From positions 1-12,221 of the forward strand of contig CAYWXT010000173.1 in NCBI GenBank assembly GCA_964462125.1: a stretch of 12,221 nucleotides of DNA. Reading direction: 5' to 3'. This document shows positions 1-6,783 of this stretch, one piece after another; the first letter of the stretch is position 1, and the number at the start of each line of letters is the position of its first letter. The translations under genes were made by a program, and so were the position numbers. Origin of the DNA: JAWLFY01 sp964462125. GTDB lineage: Bacteria; Planctomycetota; Planctomycetia; Pirellulales; Pirellulaceae. The notes beneath the pieces are model-generated. The model was not told the origin of the DNA and did no database searches. It was given only the letters and a program-made list of their open reading frames with translations.

Positions 1-1629
1 CAGGTCGAAGTCTTCGGGAAGCTGCCGGTCCATCAGCTTTTCCCAGTTGGTCATTTCTTCGCGGTACCGCCGTGCCCGTTCCTCGGTCCACCATTCGGAG
101 AGATCATCGAAGTGTTTCGTTTCAAATTCGGTGATGTGGATGTCGACGCGGTCATCCAGCGGCCGTTCCTTGATGCTGGGCACCTCGCCGTCGGGGTAAT
201 CTTCGCGGGGGATCGCCTGGTTGATCGCCTGCAAGATCTCCAGCCACATCAAGCGACGTTCCGCGTTCCCGGAAACCTCTTTGCCGAGCGTATTGAGGTA
301 ACTGAGTTTGCTGTCCAGCTCGCTGTCTTTGCTGGTGTGGCTCTGGTGATAGCTCGACATGCTGCTGACCGCTTGGGTCGCGTTGTCCCAGAGGTCTGGA
401 TGGGTCGTTGACCAGCTATGTTCGGTGAACCAATAGTGGCCGGCGAGCCCGATCAGCAGGGCAGCCATCCCGGCGAGTGTCCAGGGTTTTTTGGCCCGGA
501 TCATCCGTTGGGTCAGGATCTCCTGGGGCACCAGGCTGGCGTGAACCTGGCTGACGCCGAGTCCTTGCAGGCAGAGCCCGTAGCAGACGGCAAACGTGGT
601 CGCATTGTCGCGGAAGGTGGGGATCGACAGGATGTCGTCTCCGCCAAGGCGGTTGAAGCGATCGAGCACATGCACTTCAAAGCCGAGGTTTTTCCCCAGA
701 TAGGCGGCGAGTCCCGGCATCTTGACGGTGTTGCCGGTGATCAACAGCTCGTTGATTTGGGCTCGCTTGTCGATGCTGCGGAAGAAGCCGATCGAGCGTT
801 GGACTTCGGTGACCAAGTCATTGAAGACCGGCCGCATGGTTTGGAAGATCAGTTTTGGGTCGGCCGCCTCGCGGGCGTTCCGTTTCAGGTGTTCGGCCTT
901 GGAAAAGGTCAGCTTCAGGTCCTTGGTCAGCTGGCGGGTGAAGTGGTTCCCGCCGATCGGCATGCTCCGCTGCCAAATCCGAAAGCCGTTGGTGATGATC
1001 AAGTCGCTGGAGTCGGTCCCGATCGAGAGCAGGACGGTCGACGGCGGCGGCTCGTCGGAATCATACGTTTCGTGTTCGACGCGGTCGTGCAGCCGGTCGT
1101 GGGCGACCATGTTGTAAAGGGCGATCGGGGCCAACTGGACGACGTCGACCTCCATGCCGGCTCGATCGAACGGTGTCAGTTGGCGGTAGGACTGCTCTCG
1201 CTTCATCGCGAACAGCCCGACCTCGCTTTCCAGGGCGTACCCTTCCTCGATCGTGCTGCCAGGCATCATCTGGTGGTCCCAGACGACGTCGGCCAAATCG
1301 AACGGGATCTGCTGCCGCGCCTCATAGCGGACGATGTCGGCGATCTTCTTGACCTCCACCGGCGGCGGCTTGAAGAACTTGGCGAGGCCGCTCTGGCCGG
1401 GAACGCTGATGCACACCTTCTCGTTGAAGGCGTCGTTCCGCTCCAGCAGCTTCTCCATCGCCTCGGCGATCAGCTGTTCCGGATCCGCTTCGGGTTGACT
1501 CAGAATCTTGGGGTATTCGATGTAGTCGAAGGCGTCCGCGACGACTTCACCGTTGACGAGTGAACAGCGGAGCGCCTTGAGCGCCGACTGTCCAATTTCA
1601 ATTCCCCAAACAGCACCACTGCCTGCCAT
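1..1629 (-). CDS. pilM: PilM-like type IV pilus assembly protein (3' partial), fused to a membrane segment and periplasmic domain
   Basis: The frame is open from an ATG at 1629 to the window edge (543 codons), so the C terminus is missing. PilM is an actin-like ATP-binding protein on the cytoplasmic face of the type IV pilus or competence machine; it binds the N-terminal tail of PilN. Visible features: a phosphate-1-like strand with GIEIGQSALK at residues 9-18, a second glycine/Asp strand (LLSIGTDSSDL) near 198-208, and an adenosine-site-like LLITGNTVKMPG near 291-302. A hydrophobic segment follows at about 381-402 (WTLAGMAALLIGLAGHYWF), then at least 140 polar residues. Classical PilM (about 350 residues) ends before any membrane span, so this looks like a PilM fused to a PilN-like part. 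The fusion reading is inference. The gene is transcribed away from the family-38-like gene. Other pil genes, if present, lie outside the window. Confidence 0.85.
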   Translation of the reverse strand, partial: MAGSGAVWGIEIGQSALKALRCSLVNGEVVADAFDYIEYPKILSQPEADPEQLIAEAMEKLLERNDAFNEKVCISVPGQSGLAKFFKPPPVEVKKIADIVRYEARQQIPFDLADVVWDHQMMPGSTIEEGYALESEVGLFAMKREQSYRQLTPFDRAGMEVDVVQLAPIALYNMVAHDRLHDRVEHETYDSDEPPPSTVLLSIGTDSSDLIITNGFRIWQRSMPIGGNHFTRQLTKDLKLTFSKAEHLKRNAREAADPKLIFQTMRPVFNDLVTEVQRSIGFFRSIDKRAQINELLITGNTVKMPGLAAYLGKNLGFEVHVLDRFNRLGGDDILSIPTFRDNATTFAVCYGLCLQGLGVSQVHASLVPQEILTQRMIRAKKPWTLAGMAALLIGLAGHYWFTEHSWSTTHPDLWDNATQAVSSMSSYHQSHTSKDSELDSKLSYLNTLGKEVSGNAERRLMWLEILQAINQAIPREDYPDGEVPSIKERPLDDRVDIHITEFETKHFDDLSEWWTEERARRYREEMTNWEKLMDRQLPEDFDL

Positions 1630-1981
1630 GACGTTCTTTCGGTACAGGAAAAAGCGGGTGTGAACTCGACCTTGGCGCGGGGCCGCGACCGGACCGAGTC
1701 TTCAAGTTACAATCCCAGGCGGGATCATGCGACTAAATTTGATGCGAAACGGAAAAGGATTCGGAACTTCGCCCGGTGCGGCCGATGGGCTCGCTGGCGG
1801 TTGACTCCTCGCTCACCGCAGCCGTTCTCCCGTCAGCAGCCGTTCTCCCATCACTTCCGGCCGCCTCGATCGAATGCCAAGCTGTCAGTGTTGACCGGCA
1901 CCGTTGGACGGAAGCCGGAACCAGAGAAGCTGTTCCCTAGTGTACTGAAGCCTCCCGCGACGCGTCAAATTTTTGTTGACT
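1630..1981. other. Divergent intergenic region between pilM and the family-38-like gene
   Basis: This 352-base stretch separates two divergently transcribed genes and must hold both promoters. I see no convincing -35/-10 pair on either strand; isolated TTGAC motifs at 1801 and 1893 lack a partner at a suitable distance. It holds a 13-bp direct repeat (1819-1849) and a small hairpin, ATCCC/GGGAT, at 1712-1725. The open frames here have no recognisable protein content. Confidence 0.6.
1819..1849. repeat. 13-bp direct repeat in divergent promoter region
   Basis: The sequence cagccgttctccc occurs at 1819-1831 and again at 1837-1849, an 18-bp offset, and the next two bases differ only at one position. 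It lies in the non-coding region between divergent genes, so it could be a paired binding site for a regulator or a chance slippage product. Function is not established. Confidence 0.5.
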
Positions 1982-4867
1982 ATGCTCCAATTGGACGAAT
2001 CTTGCGTTCTGATTCCCAGCTCCGCGTTGGAGGACCTTCCCGCCGCTGCTTCTGACGCCGATGCCCGCAGCCTCTTGGCGGCCTGGACGGTGCTCTGGCA
2101 CCCCGCTCTGCTGGTGGAGACGGAGCAGTTGCCGGGATGGTACCGGGCCGATACACCGCCGGAGACGCCCGGGGCCCGGCTGATCACGGTCCCCACCGCC
2201 AGTCTCCCGAAGCTCCCCGACGGTTTCGAAACCCGCTGCCGCCAAGCGGAGCAATGCCGCTGGGTTACCGGGGCGAATCGCAGCGAGATGCTCGACCGCA
2301 TCGGCTTGCCCCCGATCGGTCCCCCCGCGGCGAACGCTCCCGGGGACGGTTCGCCGGAGCCGGAGGATTTCTTCGCCTTCGGCTACGCCATGCTGCAGGT
2401 CCAGATGATGACTCGGCGTTTGCGTTACACGAGCAATCTGGACGAACTGCGGGTCCAGGAGCGGATCATCACGGCGGCCGGGGCGTTCATGGCGGGGGAC
2501 CGTGACGCCTCCACGTCGGCCCTCCACGACGCGTTCGATCTGCTGGCCGAGGAACGCGACCACTACTTCGCCTCCGACCCCTCGCTGATCGATTTGACCC
2601 TCCTGGCACCCTCGACCGTGCGGCCATGGGCTGAGTCGCTGCCGGAATCAACGGACCTGGTGCGGCAACAAGCTGGCGGTACGCCGCCGGCGAGGTCGCG
2701 GTTGGCCACTCCCGGGAACGTGCTGATCGACGCCGAAACAGCGGCGGCGATCGCTGCGATGCCGGAGGAGATGGCCGGGCAGATCCGGCAAGCGATCTTG
2801 AAGGGGGAGTTCGGATGGGCGGGGGGCGGGCCGGCAGCGACGGTCTGCCTGGACAGTTCCACCTTTCAGGCGGCCGAGGGACGACTCGCCGAGGCGTGGC
2901 AGGCGACTGCCGAGGCGATCGGAACGCCCCCCACGGTCTTTGCCCGCTTCGGCGGGACGACCCCCGCGGATCTGACGCCGGTACTGATTCGACTCGGTTG
3001 CCGCGGTTTGATCCCGATCGACTTCGCTGGCGGGACCGGTTTCGGCGACGAGGCGAAGGTGATCCGGCAAGCGGGGCACGCGGAGATCGAGGCCTTGACG
3101 GCCAAACCGATCGACGCCGCCTCCGATGCGGCCTTCCTGACCCTCGCCCCCCGACTCGGCGAAGCGATCGACAGCGGGGAGATCGCCACCGCCCTGCTCG
3201 CTCACTGGCCGGGAGCGACCTGCGACGGCTTCGAGGACCTTCGTCGCGCCGCCTCCTGGGGGTTGTCGCTCGGTCGGTTTTGGAAGTTGGACGACTATTT
3301 CACCGAGGGCGAACACCCCTACCATCACGAAAATGCCCGCGTCCTCTCGGCCGGCGCCGCCAATCGCTTGGTCGAGCGGGTGGAGCAGGGCGACCGGGAC
3401 CCGATCCAGTCGACCGCCCGCCGATTTCGCGACGAAGTCCACGAGGAACAACGTCAGCTTCTCGGGGGCATGACCGCGTTGATTCGCGGCGAGCCATTGA
3501 TTCGGGGCGAGCCGGTCTCGGAGTCGGTGGCGACCGATTTCGCCCTGGCGGTCGGTTGTCCCGGGGCGCGGTCGACCCCAGCGCTCGGCGAAACTCCCAC
3601 CGCGGCGGTGAAGTCGGACGCGCCGGCGGCGCTGATCGTCAATCCAGGCAGCACCGGCTGGCGTCAAACGGTCACCCTCCGCGGTGCCGCTCCCGAGCCG
3701 GGCGGCTTCATCTATGGCTCCGAGCGGCAAGGCCGATGGGCGAACGTGACCGCCGACATTCCGGCGTTGGGGTTCGCGCTGGTCGCGGCGGCGAAACGGG
3801 CCAAGCGGCGTCGCTTCGGTCTGCCGTGGGGCGGTCCGGAGCCAATCGCGACTGGGACCGCACTGCAGAACGAATTCATGGAGGTGGTGATCGATTCGAA
3901 GACCGGCGGCGTCAGCGCCGTTCACAGCGGTGTCGTCCGCGGCAATCGTTTCTCCCTGCGGTTGGTCCGCGGTGACGAAAAAATGTCGGCGGAGTCGGCC
4001 CCGGCGATGCAGGGGCGGACCTGCCGGGTCGCGGCGGCCTCACTCAGCTGCGGTGTGATTGAGACCACTGGTGTGCTGACCTCTGCCGATGAGACCGTAT
4101 TGGCCGAGTTTGAATTGAGCTACACGCTGCGCCGTGGCAGCCGGTTGTTGGAGCTCAGCGGACGGCTTCGTCCCCAGGTCGAGCTTGGTTCCGATCCCTG
4201 GAGAGAATCGATCGCGGCGCGGGTCGCGGTCGCCTCGGAGGCCACCAGCTTCCGAGGACTGGTGCGCGACAAGATTCACCGCAGCGGCGGGAAGCGGATG
4301 GTCGCCCCGCTCGGTCTGTTGATCGATGAAGCGGACCGGCAGACCTTGGTGGCCTCCGCGGGGCTGGCGTACCACCGCCGCGCCGGCGACCGATTTCTCG
4401 ATACGCTGCTGGCGGTGCGCGGCGAATCGGAGGTCCACTTTTCGATCGCCTATGGCTTTGACGTGCGGCACCCCGTGGCGGTCGCCCGCTCGTGGATCTC
4501 CCCGCCCGGGGTCGTACCGATCACGCCCGAAGGGCAACCAGCCGGGGCAGTGACGCCCGGCCAGGGCTGGATCGTGCACGCGTCGCCAGCCGGGGTGCTC
4601 GTCAGCGGTCTCGAGGTGCATCGTCGCGATGATGGGAAACTGGCAGCGGCGGTGCGCGTGATCCAAACCCAAAACAACGGCGGAAAGGCGACTTTGCGAT
4701 TTTGCCGCGACGTAGCCTTTGCCGTCCGCTGGACCGGCGACCGCGAGGCGATCGATGCCGCGCCGGAGGAACTCGGGTCACGGCTCGACGCCGCGGGTGA
4801 TCAGGTAAAATGGACACTGGGGGGACACGGCATCATCGACATCCTCGTCGTCTTCTCCAGCGACTGA
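1982..4867 (+). CDS. Glycoside hydrolase family 38-like protein (alpha-mannosidase-like), catalytic motif not recognisable
   Basis: The ATG at 1982 gives 961 residues; two TTG codons at 1973 and 1976 could extend it slightly, and no Shine-Dalgarno decides between them. There is no signal peptide, so a cytoplasmic protein is expected. The architecture resembles family 38: an N-terminal barrel-like half (about residues 125-440), a linker, then a beta-rich half opening with LQNEFMEVVID at 628-638, the usual entry strand of the family 38 C-terminal domain, followed by KTGGVSAV. The segment ASWGLSLGRFWKLDDYF ending at residue 440 also looks family-like. I could not find the metal-binding His-x-His-x-Asp-type motif or the nucleophile segment of active alpha-mannosidases, so enzymatic activity is doubtful. 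An 18-bp tandem repeat encodes LIRGEP twice (3479-3514). The kinase gene begins 11 bases after its stop. Family assignment is by recalled sequence features and moderately sure; function is unknown. Confidence 0.6.
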   Translation: MLQLDESCVLIPSSALEDLPAAASDADARSLLAAWTVLWHPALLVETEQLPGWYRADTPPETPGARLITVPTASLPKLPDGFETRCRQAEQCRWVTGANRSEMLDRIGLPPIGPPAANAPGDGSPEPEDFFAFGYAMLQVQMMTRRLRYTSNLDELRVQERIITAAGAFMAGDRDASTSALHDAFDLLAEERDHYFASDPSLIDLTLLAPSTVRPWAESLPESTDLVRQQAGGTPPARSRLATPGNVLIDAETAAAIAAMPEEMAGQIRQAILKGEFGWAGGGPAATVCLDSSTFQAAEGRLAEAWQATAEAIGTPPTVFARFGGTTPADLTPVLIRLGCRGLIPIDFAGGTGFGDEAKVIRQAGHAEIEALTAKPIDAASDAAFLTLAPRLGEAIDSGEIATALLAHWPGATCDGFEDLRRAASWGLSLGRFWKLDDYFTEGEHPYHHENARVLSAGAANRLVERVEQGDRDPIQSTARRFRDEVHEEQRQLLGGMTALIRGEPLIRGEPVSESVATDFALAVGCPGARSTPALGETPTAAVKSDAPAALIVNPGSTGWRQTVTLRGAAPEPGGFIYGSERQGRWANVTADIPALGFALVAAAKRAKRRRFGLPWGGPEPIATGTALQNEFMEVVIDSKTGGVSAVHSGVVRGNRFSLRLVRGDEKMSAESAPAMQGRTCRVAAASLSCGVIETTGVLTSADETVLAEFELSYTLRRGSRLLELSGRLRPQVELGSDPWRESIAARVAVASEATSFRGLVRDKIHRSGGKRMVAPLGLLIDEADRQTLVASAGLAYHRRAGDRFLDTLLAVRGESEVHFSIAYGFDVRHPVAVARSWISPPGVVPITPEGQPAGAVTPGQGWIVHASPAGVLVSGLEVHRRDDGKLAAAVRVIQTQNNGGKATLRFCRDVAFAVRWTGDREAIDAAPEELGSRLDAAGDQVKWTLGGHGIIDILVVFSSD

Positions 4868-4878
4868 CCCCCAATCGC

Positions 4879-6198
4879 ATGACCAAACGCCCCTCGACGT
4901 CCAGGCTGAGCTTCCATGAGGCAGCGCTCCGCAGCGGCCTGGTCAGCGAAGAGCAATACCGCCGTGCCTCGGAATTGGCCGCCGGGAGCGACGAGGAGGC
5001 GGTCAGCCAGCGTCTGGTCTTCAGCGGGGTCTTGACCGAGTACCAGGCTCAGCAGCTTCGCGAGGGCCGCACCAAGTTGTCGCTCGGTCCCTACCTGATC
5101 ACCGACTGGATTGGCCAAGGGGGGATGGGGCAGGTCTACAAAGGCGTGCACGAGATCATGGGCCGCGAGTGCGCCGTGAAAGTGTTGCCCCGGGAGAAGT
5201 CGACGTCGGAGTCGCGGTCTGCCTTTCACCGGGAAATCCGACTCCAGGCTGGGCTCGACTGTCCCTACCTGGTCCGCGCCTTCGATGCCGGTCGGGACGG
5301 CAACGTGCACTACCTGGTCACGGAATACGTCCCAGGGACCGACCTGAGGAAGCTCGTACGCAATCGCGGGGCGTTGCCGATGGAGCAGGCGGCGGTGGTC
5401 ATCGCGCAGGCCGCTTTGGGACTACAGTACGCCCACGCTCTGGGAATGATTCACCGCGACGTCAAACCGGGCAACATCCTGGTCACCCCGGACGGTCACG
5501 CTAAGCTCTCGGATGTCGGCCTGGCGGCCTGGAGCATGGGGCTCGATGACGCTCCCCAGGCGGGCAAGATCGTCGGGACGGCCGATTACCTGTCGCCCGA
5601 ACAGATCCGCAATCCGCGGGAGATCGGTCAGGCCAGCGACCTCTATTCCCTCGGCTGCACCCTGTACTACGCAGTCACCGGGAAGGTCCCCTTTCCCGGC
5701 GGCGATTCCCGGAGCAAGTGTCGGCGGCACTGCGAGCAAACGCCCTGGCACCCGCGGCGGTTCGCTCCCGAGCTGAGCGAAGACTTTGTCGACGTGATCG
5801 CCGACATGATGGAGAAGGACCCTGCCCGGCGGATCGCCTCGGCAGCGGAGGTCGCTGAGCGGCTCGAGCCGTGGTCTCAGGCATCGCTCGAGGTCATCGA
5901 TCGGCCGATCGAGCATCAGTCCTGGGCCGCCCCGCCGCCGCCGCGCGAGTCGCAGCCGCCCCGGGAAACGCCAGAGTCCATCGACGCGGCCAGCTCCAAT
6001 AGCCCCTACTCCGGCAGTTTGAGCGTCTCAGGAACGGACTCGACGTCGATCCCCCCGATTCCCGACAGCATTGACATGGAGGCCCGACCGCGGCGGTCGA
6101 GCAACACGCTGCCGATCGCGGTCGCGCTAGCGATCGCTGTCCCGATCAGTCTGCTCATCGGTGCCATCGCCGGCTTCCTCGTCCACCGCGCCTTGTAG
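4879..6198 (+). CDS. Serine/threonine protein kinase with C-terminal membrane anchor
   Basis: Starting at ATG 4879 the product is 439 residues; an upstream in-frame GTG at 4810 lies inside the preceding gene and is unlikely. Residues 1-70 form a short helical domain (SGVLTEYQAQQL) typical of planctomycete kinases. The Hanks-type kinase domain covers about 73-355: glycine loop GQGGMGQV at 79-86, the ATP-anchoring lysine K101 in AVKVL, catalytic HRDVKPGN at 192-199, the metal-binding triplet as DVG at 212-214 instead of DFG, and LSPEQ at 238-242. All catalytic residues are present, so it should be active. A Pro/Ser-rich linker follows, then a hydrophobic span at about 412-435 ending in VHRAL, which puts the kinase in the cytoplasm with almost no external part. 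It is probably co-transcribed with the family-38-like gene. Substrates are not evident. Confidence 0.93.
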   Translation: MTKRPSTSRLSFHEAALRSGLVSEEQYRRASELAAGSDEEAVSQRLVFSGVLTEYQAQQLREGRTKLSLGPYLITDWIGQGGMGQVYKGVHEIMGRECAVKVLPREKSTSESRSAFHREIRLQAGLDCPYLVRAFDAGRDGNVHYLVTEYVPGTDLRKLVRNRGALPMEQAAVVIAQAALGLQYAHALGMIHRDVKPGNILVTPDGHAKLSDVGLAAWSMGLDDAPQAGKIVGTADYLSPEQIRNPREIGQASDLYSLGCTLYYAVTGKVPFPGGDSRSKCRRHCEQTPWHPRRFAPELSEDFVDVIADMMEKDPARRIASAAEVAERLEPWSQASLEVIDRPIEHQSWAAPPPPRESQPPRETPESIDAASSNSPYSGSLSVSGTDSTSIPPIPDSIDMEARPRRSSNTLPIAVALAIAVPISLLIGAIAGFLVHRAL

Positions 6199-6206
6199 CC
6201 CCGTAC

Positions 6207-6227
6207 GTCCGGCTCGCCGAGCCGGAC
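6207..6227. repeat. Palindrome (10-bp arms), copy 1; possible terminator or REP-like element
   Basis: The arms GTCCGGCTCG and CGAGCCGGAC are perfect reverse complements separated by one base, so a folded RNA would form about an 8-9-bp GC-rich stem with a 3-5-base loop. It begins 9 bases after the kinase stop and could help end transcription, although no T-tract follows. The same element recurs at 6417-6437, suggesting a dispersed intergenic palindrome. Confidence 0.6.
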
Positions 6228-6308
6228 CGTCACCGCGCGCATCGTCCGCCCTCTCCGCCCTTTCCGCATCCTCCGGCTTCTCCGGCCAACCCCTCGGTCC
6301 CAACCGTC

Positions 6309-6411
6309 TCAAGCCCGGCCGCTGAGTTGCTCGCCGACCAAACGTCCGCTGGTCATGGCCCAGGCGATATGCAGTCCGTGTCCCCATAGGATCTGGCCGC
6401 CGAGGCCGTTT
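6309..6411 (-). pseudogene. Duplicated last 34 codons of a FAD-dependent oxidoreductase
   Basis: On the minus strand this stretch encodes NGLGGQILWGHG through GEQLSGRA and a TGA stop, identical in protein sequence to the end of the fragment at 6518-6783. It has no start codon and no FAD-binding region; upstream of the unit boundary the reading frame runs into the palindrome and C/T tract. It differs from the second copy at three bases, all synonymous. It is a non-functional gene fragment produced by the local duplication. Confidence 0.8.
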
Positions 6412-6416
6412 CGTAC

Positions 6417-6437
6417 GTCCGGCTCGCCGAGCCGGAC
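6417..6437. repeat. Palindrome (10-bp arms), copy 2
   Basis: Identical to the palindrome at 6207-6227, exactly 210 bases further on, as part of the second duplication unit. Read on the minus strand it lies about 80 bases after the flavoprotein stop, where a 3'-end hairpin would be expected. Confidence 0.6.
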
Positions 6438-6517
6438 CGTCACCGCGCGCCTCCTCCGCCTCCTCCACCTCCTCCACCTCTTCCGCCTTCTCCGGCCAGC
6501 CCCCGGTCCCAACCGTC

Positions 6518-6783
6518 TCAAGCCCGGCCGCTGAGTTGCTCGCCGACCAGGCGTCCGCTGGTCATGGCCCAAGCGATATGCAGTCCGTGTCCCCATAGGA
6601 TCTGGCCGCCGAGGCCGTTTTGGCCGACGGCGTACAGCCCGGCAATCGGCTTCCCGGATCGGTCGAGCACGCGAAAGTCGTGATCGATCGCGGCTCCCCC
6701 TTCGCTCGTCGTGAACCACGCTTTGACTGGCCCCAGCAGGGCCCATGGCGGCCCTGACAGTGCCGGCTGAGTCGCGGAAAAGG
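6518..6783 (-). pseudogene. C-terminal remnant of a FAD-dependent oxidoreductase (fumarate reductase/succinate dehydrogenase flavoprotein-like)
   Basis: About 88 codons read FSATQPALSGPPWALLGP, then WFTTSEGGAAIDHDFRVLD, then GKPIAGLYAVGQNG and GHGLHIAWAMTSGRLVG. This is the C-terminal cap and FAD-contacting end of the FAD_binding_2 family (fumarate reductase, flavocytochrome c, ketosteroid dehydrogenase type), where GG-x-id-...-G-x-pI-x-GLYA-x-G is the hallmark. Intact members have roughly 450-600 residues; the N-terminal FAD-binding fold and catalytic part are absent. The frame stays open into the 3' end of the cytochrome gene (GTG at 6814), but homology-like sequence starts just after the cytochrome stop, so this is a deletion remnant abutting that gene. 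Translation as a short protein is possible but unlikely to be functional. Confidence 0.75.

Larger units (their letters stand above)
6202..6620. repeat. Tandem direct duplication, two units of about 210 and 209 bp
   Basis: Unit 1 runs 6202-6411 and unit 2 runs 6412-6620. Both begin with the same 39 bases (cgtacgtccgg to cgcgcgc), pass through a C/T-rich tract of about 60 bases that differs between units, and end with about 110 nearly identical bases coding on the minus strand for the last 34 residues of a flavoprotein plus its stop. In the coding part only three bases differ. Unit 2 is continuous with the longer flavoprotein remnant; unit 1 stops abruptly at the unit boundary. A tandem duplication or unequal recombination is the simplest explanation. 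Confidence 0.9.

Noticed and set aside
418..1563. Long open frame on the plus strand opposite pilM (381 codons)
   Set aside because: Its composition is a mirror of the minus-strand gene, no family is recognisable, and the minus-strand frame gives clear PilM motifs.
2648..3925. Long minus-strand open frame (425 codons) and a 386-codon plus-strand frame within the family-38-like gene
   Set aside because: Both are shadow frames caused by high GC; their translations are rich in Arg, Gly and Pro with no recognisable domain.
4810..4878. GTG at 4810 as start of the kinase
   Set aside because: It would overlap the preceding gene by 58 bases and adds basic sequence unlike kinase N termini; the ATG at 4879 fits better.
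6202..6620. CRISPR-like or mobile-element interpretation of the repeats
   Set aside because: There are only two long units with a partial gene inside, no short regularly spaced repeats, no transposase and no target-site duplication.
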